Numbered from the stretch's first letter, positions 53,133 through 63,161 are shown. The stretch is DNA of 64,000 bases from an uncultured Candidatus Melainabacteria bacterium (GCA_934757255.1 CAKVLL010000006.1:1-64000); one strand, 5' to 3'. The notes: generated by a model from the letters alone, not told the origin. Program-made: numbers and translations.

Positions 53133-54497
53133 TTAATGTTTAATCCCTCTCGTAATCGCTTCCAAAATCCTCTTTACCTTAACAATTTGAATACCTTTAA
53201 ACTCATCCTGCACATCATTTGATTCAGGAATAATAATTCTCTTGAACCCTAATTTTTGTGCTTCATTAATCCTTTTTTCTATATGATTAACGGCTCTTAT
53301 TTCACCTGATAAACCTATTTCACCGATAATTGCAGTTTCAGGGTCAAACACAACATCTCTAACACAAGTAACTATTGCTAAAGCAATACCCAAATCCGCA
53401 GCAGGTTCATTTACATCAATACCGCCGATAACATTCACATAAACATCTTGCTTTGATAAGTTTAAACCGATTCTTTTTTCTAATACCGCCAATATCTGCA
53501 ACACACGTCCCGTATCAACTCCATTTGCAATTCTTCGAGGAGCCGGATAAGGTGTAGTACCTACCAATGCTTGAATTTCAACTAAAAGCGGACGAGTTCC
53601 TTCGCTTGTTACAATAATCGTACTTCCGGGAGTCTGAGTTTGATTATATTCTTTTAAAAATAACTCACTCGGATTTACAACTTCTGTCAAACCAGTTGCA
53701 CTCATTTCAAAGATACCTACTTCTGAAGTATTCCCAAAACGGTTTTTTATAGAGCGTAAAATTCTATAAGTTTTAGTTTTATCACCTTCAAATTGTATAA
53801 CCGTATCTACCATGTGTTCTAAAACTTTAGGACCAGCAATATTACCTTCTTTTGTAACATGCCCGATTACAATAATTGAAATATTTTGAGATTTAGCAAT
53901 ATGCATAAGCATGTTACAGCATTCTCTTATTTGCGAAACACTGCCTGCCGAACTCTGAATCATTGATGTATAAATCGCTTGAATACTATCTACAATTACC
54001 AAATCAGGTTTCATGCTCTCGATATGTTTTTTTATAAGTTCTAAATTTGTTTGAGGGTAAATAAAAAGAGTATTTGATTTTACTCCAAGTCTTTCTGCCC
54101 TCAATTTAATTTGACTTGCAGATTCTTCCGCTGAAATATATAAAACTTTCTTACCGGCATTACAAAGTTCACCTGATGTCTGTAATAAAATTGTAGACTT
54201 ACCAATTCCAGGGTCGCCTGCAATCAGTACCAAAGAACCTTGAACAATACCTCCGCCAAGCACTCTATCAAATTCAGAAATATTAGTACTCATTCTAATT
54301 TCTGAATTCATTTCAATTTCATCCAACGTCATCGGCGGAGTTATATCAAAAACTTCTATCTCCGTTTTCTTCTCAACAGGAGTAGAAAGTTCTTCTACAA
54401 ACGAACCCCAACTGCCGCATTCAGGACATTTTCCCAAATAACCGGCGGTTTCGTATCCGCAATTTTGGCATACATATTTTGATTTAACTTTTGCCAT
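53133..54497 (-). CDS. radA: DNA repair protein RadA (Sms)
   Basis: 454 residues. N-terminal C4 zinc finger (CQNCGYETAG, CPECGSWG), RecA-like Walker A AGDPGIGKSTILLQ (~89), Walker B LVIVDSIQ, the RadA-specific KNRFGNTSEVG (~250) and a C-terminal Lon-like domain. RadA helps process recombination intermediates by branch migration. It starts 4 bp after the LysM gene's stop with no separate ribosome site, suggesting coupled translation. Confidence 0.97.
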   Translation of the reverse strand: MAKVKSKYVCQNCGYETAGYLGKCPECGSWGSFVEELSTPVEKKTEIEVFDITPPMTLDEIEMNSEIRMSTNISEFDRVLGGGIVQGSLVLIAGDPGIGKSTILLQTSGELCNAGKKVLYISAEESASQIKLRAERLGVKSNTLFIYPQTNLELIKKHIESMKPDLVIVDSIQAIYTSMIQSSAGSVSQIRECCNMLMHIAKSQNISIIVIGHVTKEGNIAGPKVLEHMVDTVIQFEGDKTKTYRILRSIKNRFGNTSEVGIFEMSATGLTEVVNPSELFLKEYNQTQTPGSTIIVTSEGTRPLLVEIQALVGTTPYPAPRRIANGVDTGRVLQILAVLEKRIGLNLSKQDVYVNVIGGIDVNEPAADLGIALAIVTCVRDVVFDPETAIIGEIGLSGEIRAVNHIEKRINEAQKLGFKRIIIPESNDVQDEFKGIQIVKVKRILEAITRGIKH

Positions 54498-54500
54498 AAA

Positions 54501-55070
54501 CTATTGATTCATTGGAATAACAAGCTTTTGACCAATTGATAAAGCGTTAGGGTTAGCCATTTTGTTAGCTTCTTGAATTCTAGCAACTTTATCCATGTCA
54601 AATGAGCCGTAAAATCTAATAACAATACTTTCTAATGTGTCGCCTTCTTTAACAGTGTATTCTTCATTTAAAGAAACAGCAGGAGTAACTTTTTTAGCAG
54701 AAGAATCTGATGGAATAAATGAAAATCTTCCGTTAGACTCTTTTTCTACCTTCTTAGAAACAGGTGCAACAGGAGCAACCACATCATCCTTAGGAGTTGA
54801 TACATTGATTAAAAGGCTTATGAAAGTTGTAATCAATAATGTTACAATTACACCAACAATTAAACCTGTAACAAAATAAACTTGAGGTGCTTTTTCACTC
54901 TTTTGAGTCTTTACACCAAAAGATTGCCAAAGAGCATCCAATTCTCTGTTTTTGCTTTGCTTTCTATAAAAATCTTCGTCTTGATGTTCACGATTGTATC
55001 TGCTAAGAGCCTCAAGCATAGCAACTTTTTCTCTGGTAATATTTGATCTTCTAAGTGTTGTGCTTTTCAT
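54501..55070 (-). CDS. Membrane-anchored LysM protein
   Basis: 189 residues. A cytoplasmic basic/acidic N-terminus (1-65), one transmembrane helix (~68-92, VYFVTGLIVGVIVTLLITTF), a Pro/Val/Lys linker, and a C-terminal LysM domain (~138-186: YTVKEGDTLESIVIRFYGSF, ANPNALSIGQKLVIP). LysM domains bind peptidoglycan, so the protein probably tethers the inner membrane to the wall. Coupled to radA downstream. Confidence 0.9.
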   Translation of the reverse strand: MKSTTLRRSNITREKVAMLEALSRYNREHQDEDFYRKQSKNRELDALWQSFGVKTQKSEKAPQVYFVTGLIVGVIVTLLITTFISLLINVSTPKDDVVAPVAPVSKKVEKESNGRFSFIPSDSSAKKVTPAVSLNEEYTVKEGDTLESIVIRFYGSFDMDKVARIQEANKMANPNALSIGQKLVIPMNQ

Positions 55071-55192
55071 AAATCCTCACCAATTTAGGGACACATTCCC
55101 GTCCTATTGTTGAATTTAACATAAAATTAAGCATGGTGCAAATTTGTAAAGTATTTTGTTAATTTTTGTTAAGCATTTCTATAAACAAACAC

Positions 55193-55223
55193 AAAAAAAA
55201 ACCTTTCTGAAAAAGAAAGGTTT
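55193..55223 (-). terminator. Strong terminator on the minus strand, not behind any gene
   Basis: The minus strand reads AAACCTTTCTTTTTCAGAAA then GGTTT and a T-run of about ten. It lies upstream of the LysM gene, so it must end a transcript that starts further right. Confidence 0.85.
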
Positions 55224-55345
55224 GGAATCTTTTTTAATAATTCCTCATGTGTAGAAGGTTAGTGTGTAGGTTGTATGAAAGGTTTGTGTTATGTGTTCTT
55301 TTTAATATCTCGCGTTATTTAATGTTTGTCGTTTTTCTTATTTTC
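55193..55345 (-). ncRNA. Candidate small RNA, about 150 nt
   Basis: The minus strand holds a GCAATT-type promoter (55386-55352) and, about 150 bases further, a strong terminator. Between them there is no open frame longer than a few codons. The predicted RNA is AC-rich (words such as ACACATAACACAAACC and CAACCTACACACTAACC) with a T-tailed hairpin at its 3' end. The single-stranded AC-rich middle could pair with G/U-rich ribosome sites. It explains most of the 55071-55522 gap. Confidence 0.6.
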
Positions 55346-55351
55346 GACTTA

Positions 55352-55386
55352 CATATATATAAAGTATATTTCCATTCAAGAATTGC
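55352..55386 (-). promoter_or_regulatory. GCAATT-type promoter of the candidate small RNA
   Basis: Minus strand GCAATTCT (55386-55379), 17 bases, TATATATATG (55361-55352). Confidence 0.5.
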
Positions 55387-55522
55387 GCCATACACTTTAT
55401 ATTGTTACAATTCTTTACATTAAAGCATGCATATTTTAAAACTTAAAATTTATGATAAATTGTTTGAAAAAAAACAATACTAATAATAAAATAGTTTTAG
55501 TAAACCAATTAAGAATTTTAGT

Positions 55523-56551
55523 ATGAAGGAAAAATGTTTGAAATATAAACTGCTAAGCAAAGAACAAATTTTAATTTCATTAGATCGTCTAACACGTTTT
55601 AAATTTACAAAAGAAAAGTATCTTAGAGTGTTTTACGACATCATACTAGGGAATTTAATTGAGCCAAAATTTAAAAAAATAGAGTTAGAAAACCTCAATA
55701 TTGAAGTAATTCGAGATTATGCGGAAGTTATTTTAAATGAATCAATTAAAACAGAACTAAAAAAGGGAAACAATTTAATTGATATTAATAATGGAATTAT
55801 TAATAAAAAACTTTTACAATATGAAAATTCAGTTTTTAACAATGATGAACAAACTCAAATTTTACTAAAAAATAATATAAACTACACAAATGCAATAAAA
55901 CTAATTAATAAAAATTGTGTAATAAATCTTCAATGGCTACACTCTTTAAACGAAAACAAAAACCTTACAAGCATGCGCGAAAATCATTATTTAAAATTTC
56001 CGATAGAAAAAGTTATACTTGTTGAAGGTTTGACAGAAGAAGTATTACTTCCGGCATTTTCAAAATATCTTGGATACGACTTCTACCAAAAAGGAATTCA
56101 AGTAATACCTGCCGGAGGGAAAAGCCAAGTTGTAAAAATGTACTATAAATTATCAGAAGACTTAAAAATTCCAATTTTTTTACTTCTTGATAAGGACGCG
56201 GAAGAAAATACAAAACAAATTCAACCAAGATTAAGAAACATAGACAAAATACATTTGGTTTCTTGCGGAGAATTTGAAGATTTGTTGCCTAAATCATTAA
56301 TTATAAAAACTGTAAACCAACACCTTGAGAATTTTAATTCTATTTCAGAAATAGACTTACATGATGAAAACCCCAATGTTAAAAATCTTGAATTAATTTT
56401 TAAAACAAAAGGTCTACACGAATTCAAAAAAGCAGAATTCGCAAAGCTGGTAAGAAGCAATATTAATGAGCCCTCTGACATTTCAAACGAAATTAAAGAA
56501 ATTATAAAAGAAATATCAAACAAAACTCTTGACAGTAAAATTTGTTCCTGA
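55523..56551 (+). CDS. TOPRIM-domain protein, OLD-like but lacking the ATPase
   Basis: 342 residues. The N-terminal ~150 are helical and unlike any family I know. Residues ~165-265 form a TOPRIM domain: EKVILVEGLTEEVLLPAF supplies the Glu, IPAGGKSQVVKMY follows and FLLLDKDAEENT supplies the DxD. SCGEFEDLLP after it is typical of OLD nucleases. OLD proteins normally carry an ABC-type ATPase ahead of TOPRIM; here it is missing. Probable metal-dependent nuclease or primase-like enzyme. The start has no strong ribosome site. Followed by tRNA-Lys. Confidence 0.78.
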   Translation: MKEKCLKYKLLSKEQILISLDRLTRFKFTKEKYLRVFYDIILGNLIEPKFKKIELENLNIEVIRDYAEVILNESIKTELKKGNNLIDINNGIINKKLLQYENSVFNNDEQTQILLKNNINYTNAIKLINKNCVINLQWLHSLNENKNLTSMRENHYLKFPIEKVILVEGLTEEVLLPAFSKYLGYDFYQKGIQVIPAGGKSQVVKMYYKLSEDLKIPIFLLLDKDAEENTKQIQPRLRNIDKIHLVSCGEFEDLLPKSLIIKTVNQHLENFNSISEIDLHDENPNVKNLELIFKTKGLHEFKKAEFAKLVRSNINEPSDISNEIKEIIKEISNKTLDSKICS

Positions 56552-56636
56552 TATTATAAATCTTGTGGTTAATCCACAGCCGAAGTATAAAAGGTTATTT
56601 GATAAATAAATAGTTTTACAAATTTTTATAAAATTT

Positions 56637-56709
56637 GCGCTTGTAGCTCAGCAGGTAGAGCACTCCCCTTTTAAGGGATAGGTCGCGCGTTCGAATCGCG
56701 CCAAGCGCA
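56637..56709 (+). tRNA. tRNA-Lys (TTT)
   Basis: Acceptor arms GCGCTTG / CAAGCGC, D-arm GCTCAGCAGGTAGAGC, anticodon loop CTTTTAA (anticodon TTT), T-arm GCGCGTTCGAATCGCGC, discriminator A. The anticodon stem has one terminal mismatch. CCA not encoded; T-run follows. 73 nt. Confidence 0.92.
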
Positions 56710-56841
56710 ATTTTTTTTATTTTTTTTAAATATCAACACACGTAAATCATAGAATTACACATATTTTTTATTTCCTAACTTTAACAACTTTAATTAAATA
56801 TATTATTGCATTAATTGTTTCTTGAACTCACCTTGAATAAA

Positions 56842-56903
56842 TTTGTAAATAATTGTAACAATTTTTTTATTTTTCTAAAGTTTTTATTAATTTATGCCGA
56901 TAT
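56842..56903 (+). promoter_or_regulatory. Sigma-28 (FliA)-like promoter with upstream box
   Basis: TTTGTAAATAATTGTAACAA begins at 56842, TAAAGTTT at 56876, then 12 bases and GCCGATAT (56896-56903), 34 bp before the GTG at 56938. Confidence 0.65.
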
Positions 56904-56937
56904 ATAAAATAAGAAATTAAATTTAAGGAGTAAAAAA

Positions 56938-59900
56938 GTGGCAGGTGAAAAGGTTTACAGATTTAAGAATTCTGAATTTTATTACACTCAAGACGCTAAA
57001 GGTCAAAAGACATTTTATGACAAAAATAAGAAGCCTGTAAGCGAAAGCATTTATCTTAAAGCTGAAAATGCACATATTAATTCTGCCGGTCAAGTTGTTA
57101 AAAATGAACAAAAATTTATAATCCCCGGTTCAAAAACAGGACGATACTACAAGTGGATTAATGGCAAAAGGCACTATTATGCTGCAAATGGCACTGAAAT
57201 TAAAGAAACATACTTCTTAAAAGCAGAAAATGCTTATATTGATGAAAAGAACAGTATGCGCTCTAAAAATGCGAAAGCTGCGAGTGCAAAAGTTGCAAAC
57301 AATAGCATACAAAAAAAGTCAGCACAACAAATCGTGGATAATTTAGAAAAAGCAATAAAAGGTAGAAACGATTTAGACAAAATCAAAGCTGAATTAAACA
57401 AAATAGATAATCCTGATGAAATAGCAGAAGTTAATAGAATCCTTGCCTCAAAAGGCTACAAAGCTGATGATTTGTATTCACCAGTAGAAAAATTTATGTA
57501 CAAAGAGTTAACTCACAACCCAACTCGTATGTACAACTCTTTTGACGAACTTGAAAAATATGTTTCTAAGTGGATTAATAACGGAACATTAAAAGGTCAA
57601 GACGCAAATAACGCTCAAGCACGTTTAGCAGCAAGAATTATTTGTGATGGCGGAGATGGACTTGGCACAAATTGTAAAAAAATCAAAAAGGGCATTCATT
57701 TAATCAAGAATCCTAAAGCAACCGGAAGTGATGTTCGCGATAAAGCGAATGCAAAAGCTGTATATGTCAAAGTTAACCAAATTATTTCTCGTCATTCAAC
57801 TTTTTATGGAATAGGCAAAGCTAGTAACGACTTGCGTGATTACTTAAAAGGCGAAATGTGGGAAGGCGAAGTTAAATATTTAGATGGTGTACTTGCACAA
57901 AACAACGCTATTCAAAGTAAACAAAAAACAAAAGCAATAAAAGATTTAGTTAGAGAGGCTGTTGAAGGTGCCGGAACTGATATCGAAGCTTTAAAACAAG
58001 CACTTAAAGGTATTGATAGCAAAGCTGATAGAGCAGCCGTAAATAAAGAGCTAAAAGCTTACATAAAAGAAAAGGATATTAAGCTTCAATATCCTAATCA
58101 AGAGCCGTTGCAAGCTATTATGTATGATGAATTAGATAACTTTGCCGGAATTGGTACAAACCACAAAGAAATTCGCAAATTTAATGAAATGTTAATTAAA
58201 CAAGGCGCATATTCTAAAGAAGAAGCAGTTTTGATTAGAGGTGAGCAAGCCGCACTTCAAGCTGCAGATGGTGGTTATAATAATATTTTGGATGCGGTTT
58301 CTCAAATCAAAGACCCAGAAGTTCTAAAACGCATGAATGTTGTCTTAACAAATCTAAAGTATAAAAACCTTGATGATTTGATGGCAAAGAAAAATTTAAG
58401 TCAAACAAAACAGGATTTGGTTAACGCTGAACTTGCTGCAAATAGCCTTTTACCTGATGAAAAAGCTGCGCAAGTTGCAACCAGACTAGTATTAAATAAT
58501 GATTTCGACGTAAAAGCAAAAGGTTTAGCAGCAATTAGAAACTCTAAGGTTGCAACTATTGTTGATAAGAATTTGCAAAAACAAGGTAAATCACTGGCTA
58601 AAATTGTTGAACAATTCAACAAAGAAAAACAAAATTTTAAAACTAAAGCTAAATTTTGGGATGGTTTAGCAATGATTGGAGGAGGTTTTATTGCTGAACA
58701 TATTTCCGATAAATATGCAAAAAATACAGATAGTTCTGACAATCTGTATTTAAAATCAGATAAAGCTGTAGTAAAAATTTCTCAACAACAAAAAGCAGCG
58801 TATGATGCAGCAATTAATAAACTTGATTCTGATTATAAGCAGATGAAAGCAGATTACGAAGATGCACTTGACGAACAAGGTGCTGTATCTGGTGCAGTTG
58901 ACGCGTTTTGCGCTGTTTATAACATTGGCACAACTCGTAACGATATAGAAGCAAGAATAGAACATGATAAAGAAACCATAAGATTATTAAAATTAGCTTC
59001 TGAAGGCAAATTAACTAAAATGGTTAATGGAAAGTCAGTTCCGGTTAAGTTTGAAGAAGTATTTAAAGAAAGACAATCCGCTTATGTTTCTGGAAACGGC
59101 GCTTCAATTTCTGCAATTAAGCATGCTGCATCTAAAAAGGAAGTTAAATTTGACCAGAAAGCAGTTAACAATGTAAATAATCACGCACAGAAAATTATCG
59201 CAATGGAAGTTGCAAAAGAATACATTGTTGATGGTTGGGCAGAACTTGATAGTGCATTTAATTCACAAAATACAGAAGTTTTAACTACTGCTATCGTAAG
59301 CAATTTAGATAAATTAAGCAAAATTACCGGCAAAAAGATGTCATTAGAAGCTTTCAAACTTACTGTCAAAAATGGTAAAATTGTCGATATACAAGGTAAA
59401 CCTGCAAGCGGTGCAATCTTAAGAGGTGTTATCCAAAAATTAAAAACTGCATATTCTGATGTTTCAAAAGCTATTTATGGTCAAAGTTTGGCGCTTAATG
59501 CTTCTCCTAAAGACGTAAAAAATCTTGTAGACAACGGCTATGAGAGCAAGATAGATTCATTTAAAAATGAATATGAAAAAGCTTATGGTCAGAAACCTAC
59601 TGATGATATGATAAAGAGTTATTTATCAACTATCAATAACGGTAAAATGGCTGTAAACATTGCAGCTGTAATTGGTGCTTCTATATTGACAGCCGGATAT
59701 GGCGGTCTTGCTATTTTTGCAGGAGTTGCAACAACCTCTCTTGCAATGAATGGTCTTGAAAATTCTACAGATGCAAATGGCTGGACAAATTCAGAATTTG
59801 CAGATGATGCAACACAAGCATTATGGGATGGTGCTTTAGCAGCTTGCGGCGTTAAAATTGGTAAATTTGCAGAAAAATTTGCAACAAACGCTTCTGTAAT

Positions 59901-62900
59901 TCTTAAAAACAGAGAATTAATCAGCAAATTACCGGCAGCCTGTAATCTTAGCAGACATACTTTGAATAGAGTTGCATACTGGACGACAAGAGTCCAAGCT
60001 ATGGGCGGAGAATTAACAAGTGATGCAGTACAAGCATTGATGATGCAATACTGTAAAGATGGCGAATTTAATGAACAAGGTTTTATAATGGCACTTGTAA
60101 TGTCTGCAGGATTTAACACCGCCGGTCATCTTGCTCATGGGATTGGCGCAAAACCTAAGAAAGGCTATCTAAATGATTTAAAACCTGATTTACCAAATAT
60201 CAAAAACACAAAATCAACACAAACTCAATCATCAGCACAAGCTGGAAGTAAATCAACAACTTCCACTGAAGGTGCGCATTTTTATGACAAATCAGCAGTT
60301 AAAAAGCAAAAAGAACCTGTTTCAAAAGAATTCAAAAAAAGTATTGCCGAAATTAGAAAAGGTATTACTGATAACAAAACTATTGGCGAATTATTAGAAA
60401 CAAACCCTCTTCTTGCAAGGTTTAAAGATGAATTAGAAAAAGTCGCTGATTATAGAATTACAGAAATTCTTGATTCTACAAATACTCTAAGAGGCACTCA
60501 TCAAGCTTCAAAAAAACGTATTCAACTTAACTTGAGAGCGTTAGAAACAAACGAAGAAGCATTTGTTAATACTCTTTTACACGAAGTAGAACACGCAAAA
60601 CAAAGAATCAAATATGACCACATCAAAGCTTTAGGTAAAGATGCATCACGCGAACAAAAGAAATACGTTCAAGCTTATGATAAAATGATGGCAGCAGATA
60701 AAGCGAGAGCAGATTTCTATGCAGCACACAAAGATGTTATCGATAAATGGGCTGCAAAAGACGATAACGCCTTCAAAGCAATATTTACTGATAGATTTAC
60801 TAAAGATAGAAAAATTATTTCTCAATATAAAACTTTATTGAAAAAATATAAAGCTGCAAGCTTGGAAGCGGAAGCTAGAAAAGCCGGCGCAAATGCAGTA
60901 AAAAGTTACAAAAAAGCAAACAAAGGAGATAACAATGGACAAGCAGGAACAGGAAATGAAGGACTTAATGGAATTCAAGAAGGAAATGCAACAGGAAATC
61001 CAACATGGGTTGTGGGATCAAATGCACAACACAACATTCCTCAAGGATCAAATGGAACAACAAGAATAAAAAACACTCGTAGAAATATAGACGGAAAAGG
61101 TACTAATCTTGAAGTTATTTCCGATTCGTCAGGAAAAGTACACAGTAGTGTTATAACCGCAAAAAATGGTAACAAAACTATAAAAATATTCGATACTAAA
61201 CAAAATAAGGTAGCCAAAGAAATTAAAATCAAAGCTGATAAAACAAAAGTGGAAACAACTTATGATTTAAGTAATGGCGCACCTATAAAAGAAGTTGAAA
61301 CAAAGGCTGATGGTACTATTATTAGAAAAATTGGTTCAAATGGTTCTGGGAAATGGAATAAACAAATTGAAACCAGACCTGATGGCGTCACTATAGAAAC
61401 AGAATACTCTCAAACAACCGGTAAAGCTACTCGACGAGTAGTGAAGGGTCCTCATATTAGCAGATTCGAAATGGAATTTACAGATGGTGACGAATTTAAA
61501 CGAATGGTCGAATATAGACCAGACAAAACTAAAATTGAAACAAGTTACCATAACGGTAAAAAGGTAAAAGAAGTGATAACTCAACCGGATGGTACGGTTG
61601 TTAAGCGTGATATTGCTGAAACTTCCGGCAGAATTACTAACGAAGTAAAAACAGAACCGCAAAAACCTGAAACAGGCAAAACAACTGTTAAAACAGATAA
61701 AAAAGGTAATACAATTACTACCGTTAAAAACGATGATAGCACAAAAACCATCACCAAAACTGATGCAAACGGAAATGTTTTAACCGTTACTCAGCTTAGC
61801 AAAAGAGGTCGGACAGTTTCTGTAGAAACAATTAATGCCGACGGAACAAAAGATATCAAAATAGGAAATACTGTCGAACACCATGCAGATGCATCTAATC
61901 CAAAAAGAGTAACATCTGTTAATTATGGTAAAGATGTTGAAATCGAATTTAAATATGATTCCGATGGAAATTGCACTGGAACTGTAGTTAAAAATAAAAA
62001 CAAAAATAATCAAAAATACAAAGTTGAAGCAGACGGAAAAAGATTTAAATTCATAAACGAAAAAGGCAAAGAAATCTTTGCTGAATTTGATTCAAAAGCT
62101 CGTTCTTGGATTATGAAAAACTCCAAAGGCAAGAAAATTGGTCAATTTAAACCTAAATTTTCACATTGGAAACGAAATACTATTCTTGCTGCAGCTTTAG
62201 CAATCGCAATTTCAGCTGGTGCATACAATAAAATAATACCAAATGAAGAAACTAAACTAAATGTTGAAACAGAAAATGATTCTGAAGATAAGACAAAAAG
62301 TACAGAAACAAATACTGAAACAGTAAGCAATGCTACAGATTCTAATGACACCGACACTGAAGCCGCAAGCGACGATACAGATACTAATGAAGCAACAGAA
62401 GGCGATGATCAATCATCAACACCTTCTGAAAACACAGATAATTCAGAAACAGACGAAGCCCCGGGAGTTTGGACTGATACCTCTTTAGATGCACCAAATG
62501 ATAATACACAAGACGAAAGTTCTGTAAATAGTAATTTAAACGAAAACAACACTTCTACTGATTCTGCATCTGGTAACATAACCGAAGATGAAACAGTAAG
62601 TAGTACATCTTCTAATACTACAAATATAGAAGACAATATTTCTGATACTGAAGAAGAAATATCAGACTTGAGTGACACAACTGAAGTTGAAGTAAATGTT
62701 GATACAGAAGCAAATATAGAAAATGATAGCGAAACTAACACTGAAGATGATAGAATAACAATTTCCGATTTAGCAAACGGAATTGATTCTAATGGCAACA
62801 AACGTGAAATTACGGCTGAAGAACGAATGAGAATTACAGAACATATTAGAAATGCTAAAACTGAAGCAGACATTGAAGCTATTCAGACTGAAATTCGTTC

Positions 62901-63111
62901 ATTCAAGCGCTTTATGGGACGTAAAAATTTGAGAAGAGCATATAAAGCTAAGTTAAATTCACTAAGACATCCTGATATTGAGTCTACCGCTAAAAATGAA
63001 AACGAAAAATACCAAAGAAAATATGATAAACGCATGGATAAAATTGAAAATTCTAAAATCTACAATAAAGACTTAGCTGAATTAGAAAAAGAACATTATT
63101 ATGATGCGTAA
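56938..63111 (+). CDS. Giant multidomain protein: annexin-like repeats, HExxH site, YD-like repeats
   Basis: 2057 residues from GTG at 56938 (TTAAGGAG upstream). Two copies of a ~35-residue motif ending LKAENAHI / LKAENAYI (5-101). Annexin-like helical repeats follow (~130-480) with calcium-type GxGT sites GLGT (241), GAGT (344) and GIGT (404). A hydrophobic stretch lies at 904-938 (AAVIGASILTAGYGGLAIFA). A possible zinc-protease motif HEVEH (1215-1219) is preceded by AFVNTLL. About 345 residues of YD/RHS-like beta repeats with TKADGT and TRPDGV words follow (~1390-1735). There is a membrane helix at 1747-1764, an Asp/Glu/Ser/Thr-rich tract to ~1935 and a basic helical end. Exported or surface protein by layout; function unknown. 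Confidence 0.82.
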   Translation: MAGEKVYRFKNSEFYYTQDAKGQKTFYDKNKKPVSESIYLKAENAHINSAGQVVKNEQKFIIPGSKTGRYYKWINGKRHYYAANGTEIKETYFLKAENAYIDEKNSMRSKNAKAASAKVANNSIQKKSAQQIVDNLEKAIKGRNDLDKIKAELNKIDNPDEIAEVNRILASKGYKADDLYSPVEKFMYKELTHNPTRMYNSFDELEKYVSKWINNGTLKGQDANNAQARLAARIICDGGDGLGTNCKKIKKGIHLIKNPKATGSDVRDKANAKAVYVKVNQIISRHSTFYGIGKASNDLRDYLKGEMWEGEVKYLDGVLAQNNAIQSKQKTKAIKDLVREAVEGAGTDIEALKQALKGIDSKADRAAVNKELKAYIKEKDIKLQYPNQEPLQAIMYDELDNFAGIGTNHKEIRKFNEMLIKQGAYSKEEAVLIRGEQAALQAADGGYNNILDAVSQIKDPEVLKRMNVVLTNLKYKNLDDLMAKKNLSQTKQDLVNAELAANSLLPDEKAAQVATRLVLNNDFDVKAKGLAAIRNSKVATIVDKNLQKQGKSLAKIVEQFNKEKQNFKTKAKFWDGLAMIGGGFIAEHISDKYAKNTDSSDNLYLKSDKAVVKISQQQKAAYDAAINKLDSDYKQMKADYEDALDEQGAVSGAVDAFCAVYNIGTTRNDIEARIEHDKETIRLLKLASEGKLTKMVNGKSVPVKFEEVFKERQSAYVSGNGASISAIKHAASKKEVKFDQKAVNNVNNHAQKIIAMEVAKEYIVDGWAELDSAFNSQNTEVLTTAIVSNLDKLSKITGKKMSLEAFKLTVKNGKIVDIQGKPASGAILRGVIQKLKTAYSDVSKAIYGQSLALNASPKDVKNLVDNGYESKIDSFKNEYEKAYGQKPTDDMIKSYLSTINNGKMAVNIAAVIGASILTAGYGGLAIFAGVATTSLAMNGLENSTDANGWTNSEFADDATQALWDGALAACGVKIGKFAEKFATNASVILKNRELISKLPAACNLSRHTLNRVAYWTTRVQAMGGELTSDAVQALMMQYCKDGEFNEQGFIMALVMSAGFNTAGHLAHGIGAKPKKGYLNDLKPDLPNIKNTKSTQTQSSAQAGSKSTTSTEGAHFYDKSAVKKQKEPVSKEFKKSIAEIRKGITDNKTIGELLETNPLLARFKDELEKVADYRITEILDSTNTLRGTHQASKKRIQLNLRALETNEEAFVNTLLHEVEHAKQRIKYDHIKALGKDASREQKKYVQAYDKMMAADKARADFYAAHKDVIDKWAAKDDNAFKAIFTDRFTKDRKIISQYKTLLKKYKAASLEAEARKAGANAVKSYKKANKGDNNGQAGTGNEGLNGIQEGNATGNPTWVVGSNAQHNIPQGSNGTTRIKNTRRNIDGKGTNLEVISDSSGKVHSSVITAKNGNKTIKIFDTKQNKVAKEIKIKADKTKVETTYDLSNGAPIKEVETKADGTIIRKIGSNGSGKWNKQIETRPDGVTIETEYSQTTGKATRRVVKGPHISRFEMEFTDGDEFKRMVEYRPDKTKIETSYHNGKKVKEVITQPDGTVVKRDIAETSGRITNEVKTEPQKPETGKTTVKTDKKGNTITTVKNDDSTKTITKTDANGNVLTVTQLSKRGRTVSVETINADGTKDIKIGNTVEHHADASNPKRVTSVNYGKDVEIEFKYDSDGNCTGTVVKNKNKNNQKYKVEADGKRFKFINEKGKEIFAEFDSKARSWIMKNSKGKKIGQFKPKFSHWKRNTILAAALAIAISAGAYNKIIPNEETKLNVETENDSEDKTKSTETNTETVSNATDSNDTDTEAASDDTDTNEATEGDDQSSTPSENTDNSETDEAPGVWTDTSLDAPNDNTQDESSVNSNLNENNTSTDSASGNITEDETVSSTSSNTTNIEDNISDTEEEISDLSDTTEVEVNVDTEANIENDSETNTEDDRITISDLANGIDSNGNKREITAEERMRITEHIRNAKTEADIEAIQTEIRSFKRFMGRKNLRRAYKAKLNSLRHPDIESTAKNENEKYQRKYDKRMDKIENSKIYNKDLAELEKEHYYDA

Positions 63112-63152
63112 ACATATTACTTAGGTTTAGCCACTTGCATTTCTTTTAATGT

Positions 63153-63161
63153 TGTTATAAT
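63153..63161 (+). promoter_or_regulatory. Extended -10 promoter of rpsU
   Basis: TTGTTATAAT contains TG-T-TATAAT (63153-63161), 46 bp before the rpsU start. Confidence 0.5.

Noticed and set aside
56637..56709. tRNA-Lys as attachment site of an integrated element
   Set aside because: No direct repeat of the tRNA 3' end and no integrase were found in the window; the neighbour genes do not look phage-like.
56938..63111. RHS polymorphic toxin
   Set aside because: The YD-like region is short, the usual RHS core motif before a toxin tip is not seen, and no immunity gene follows.
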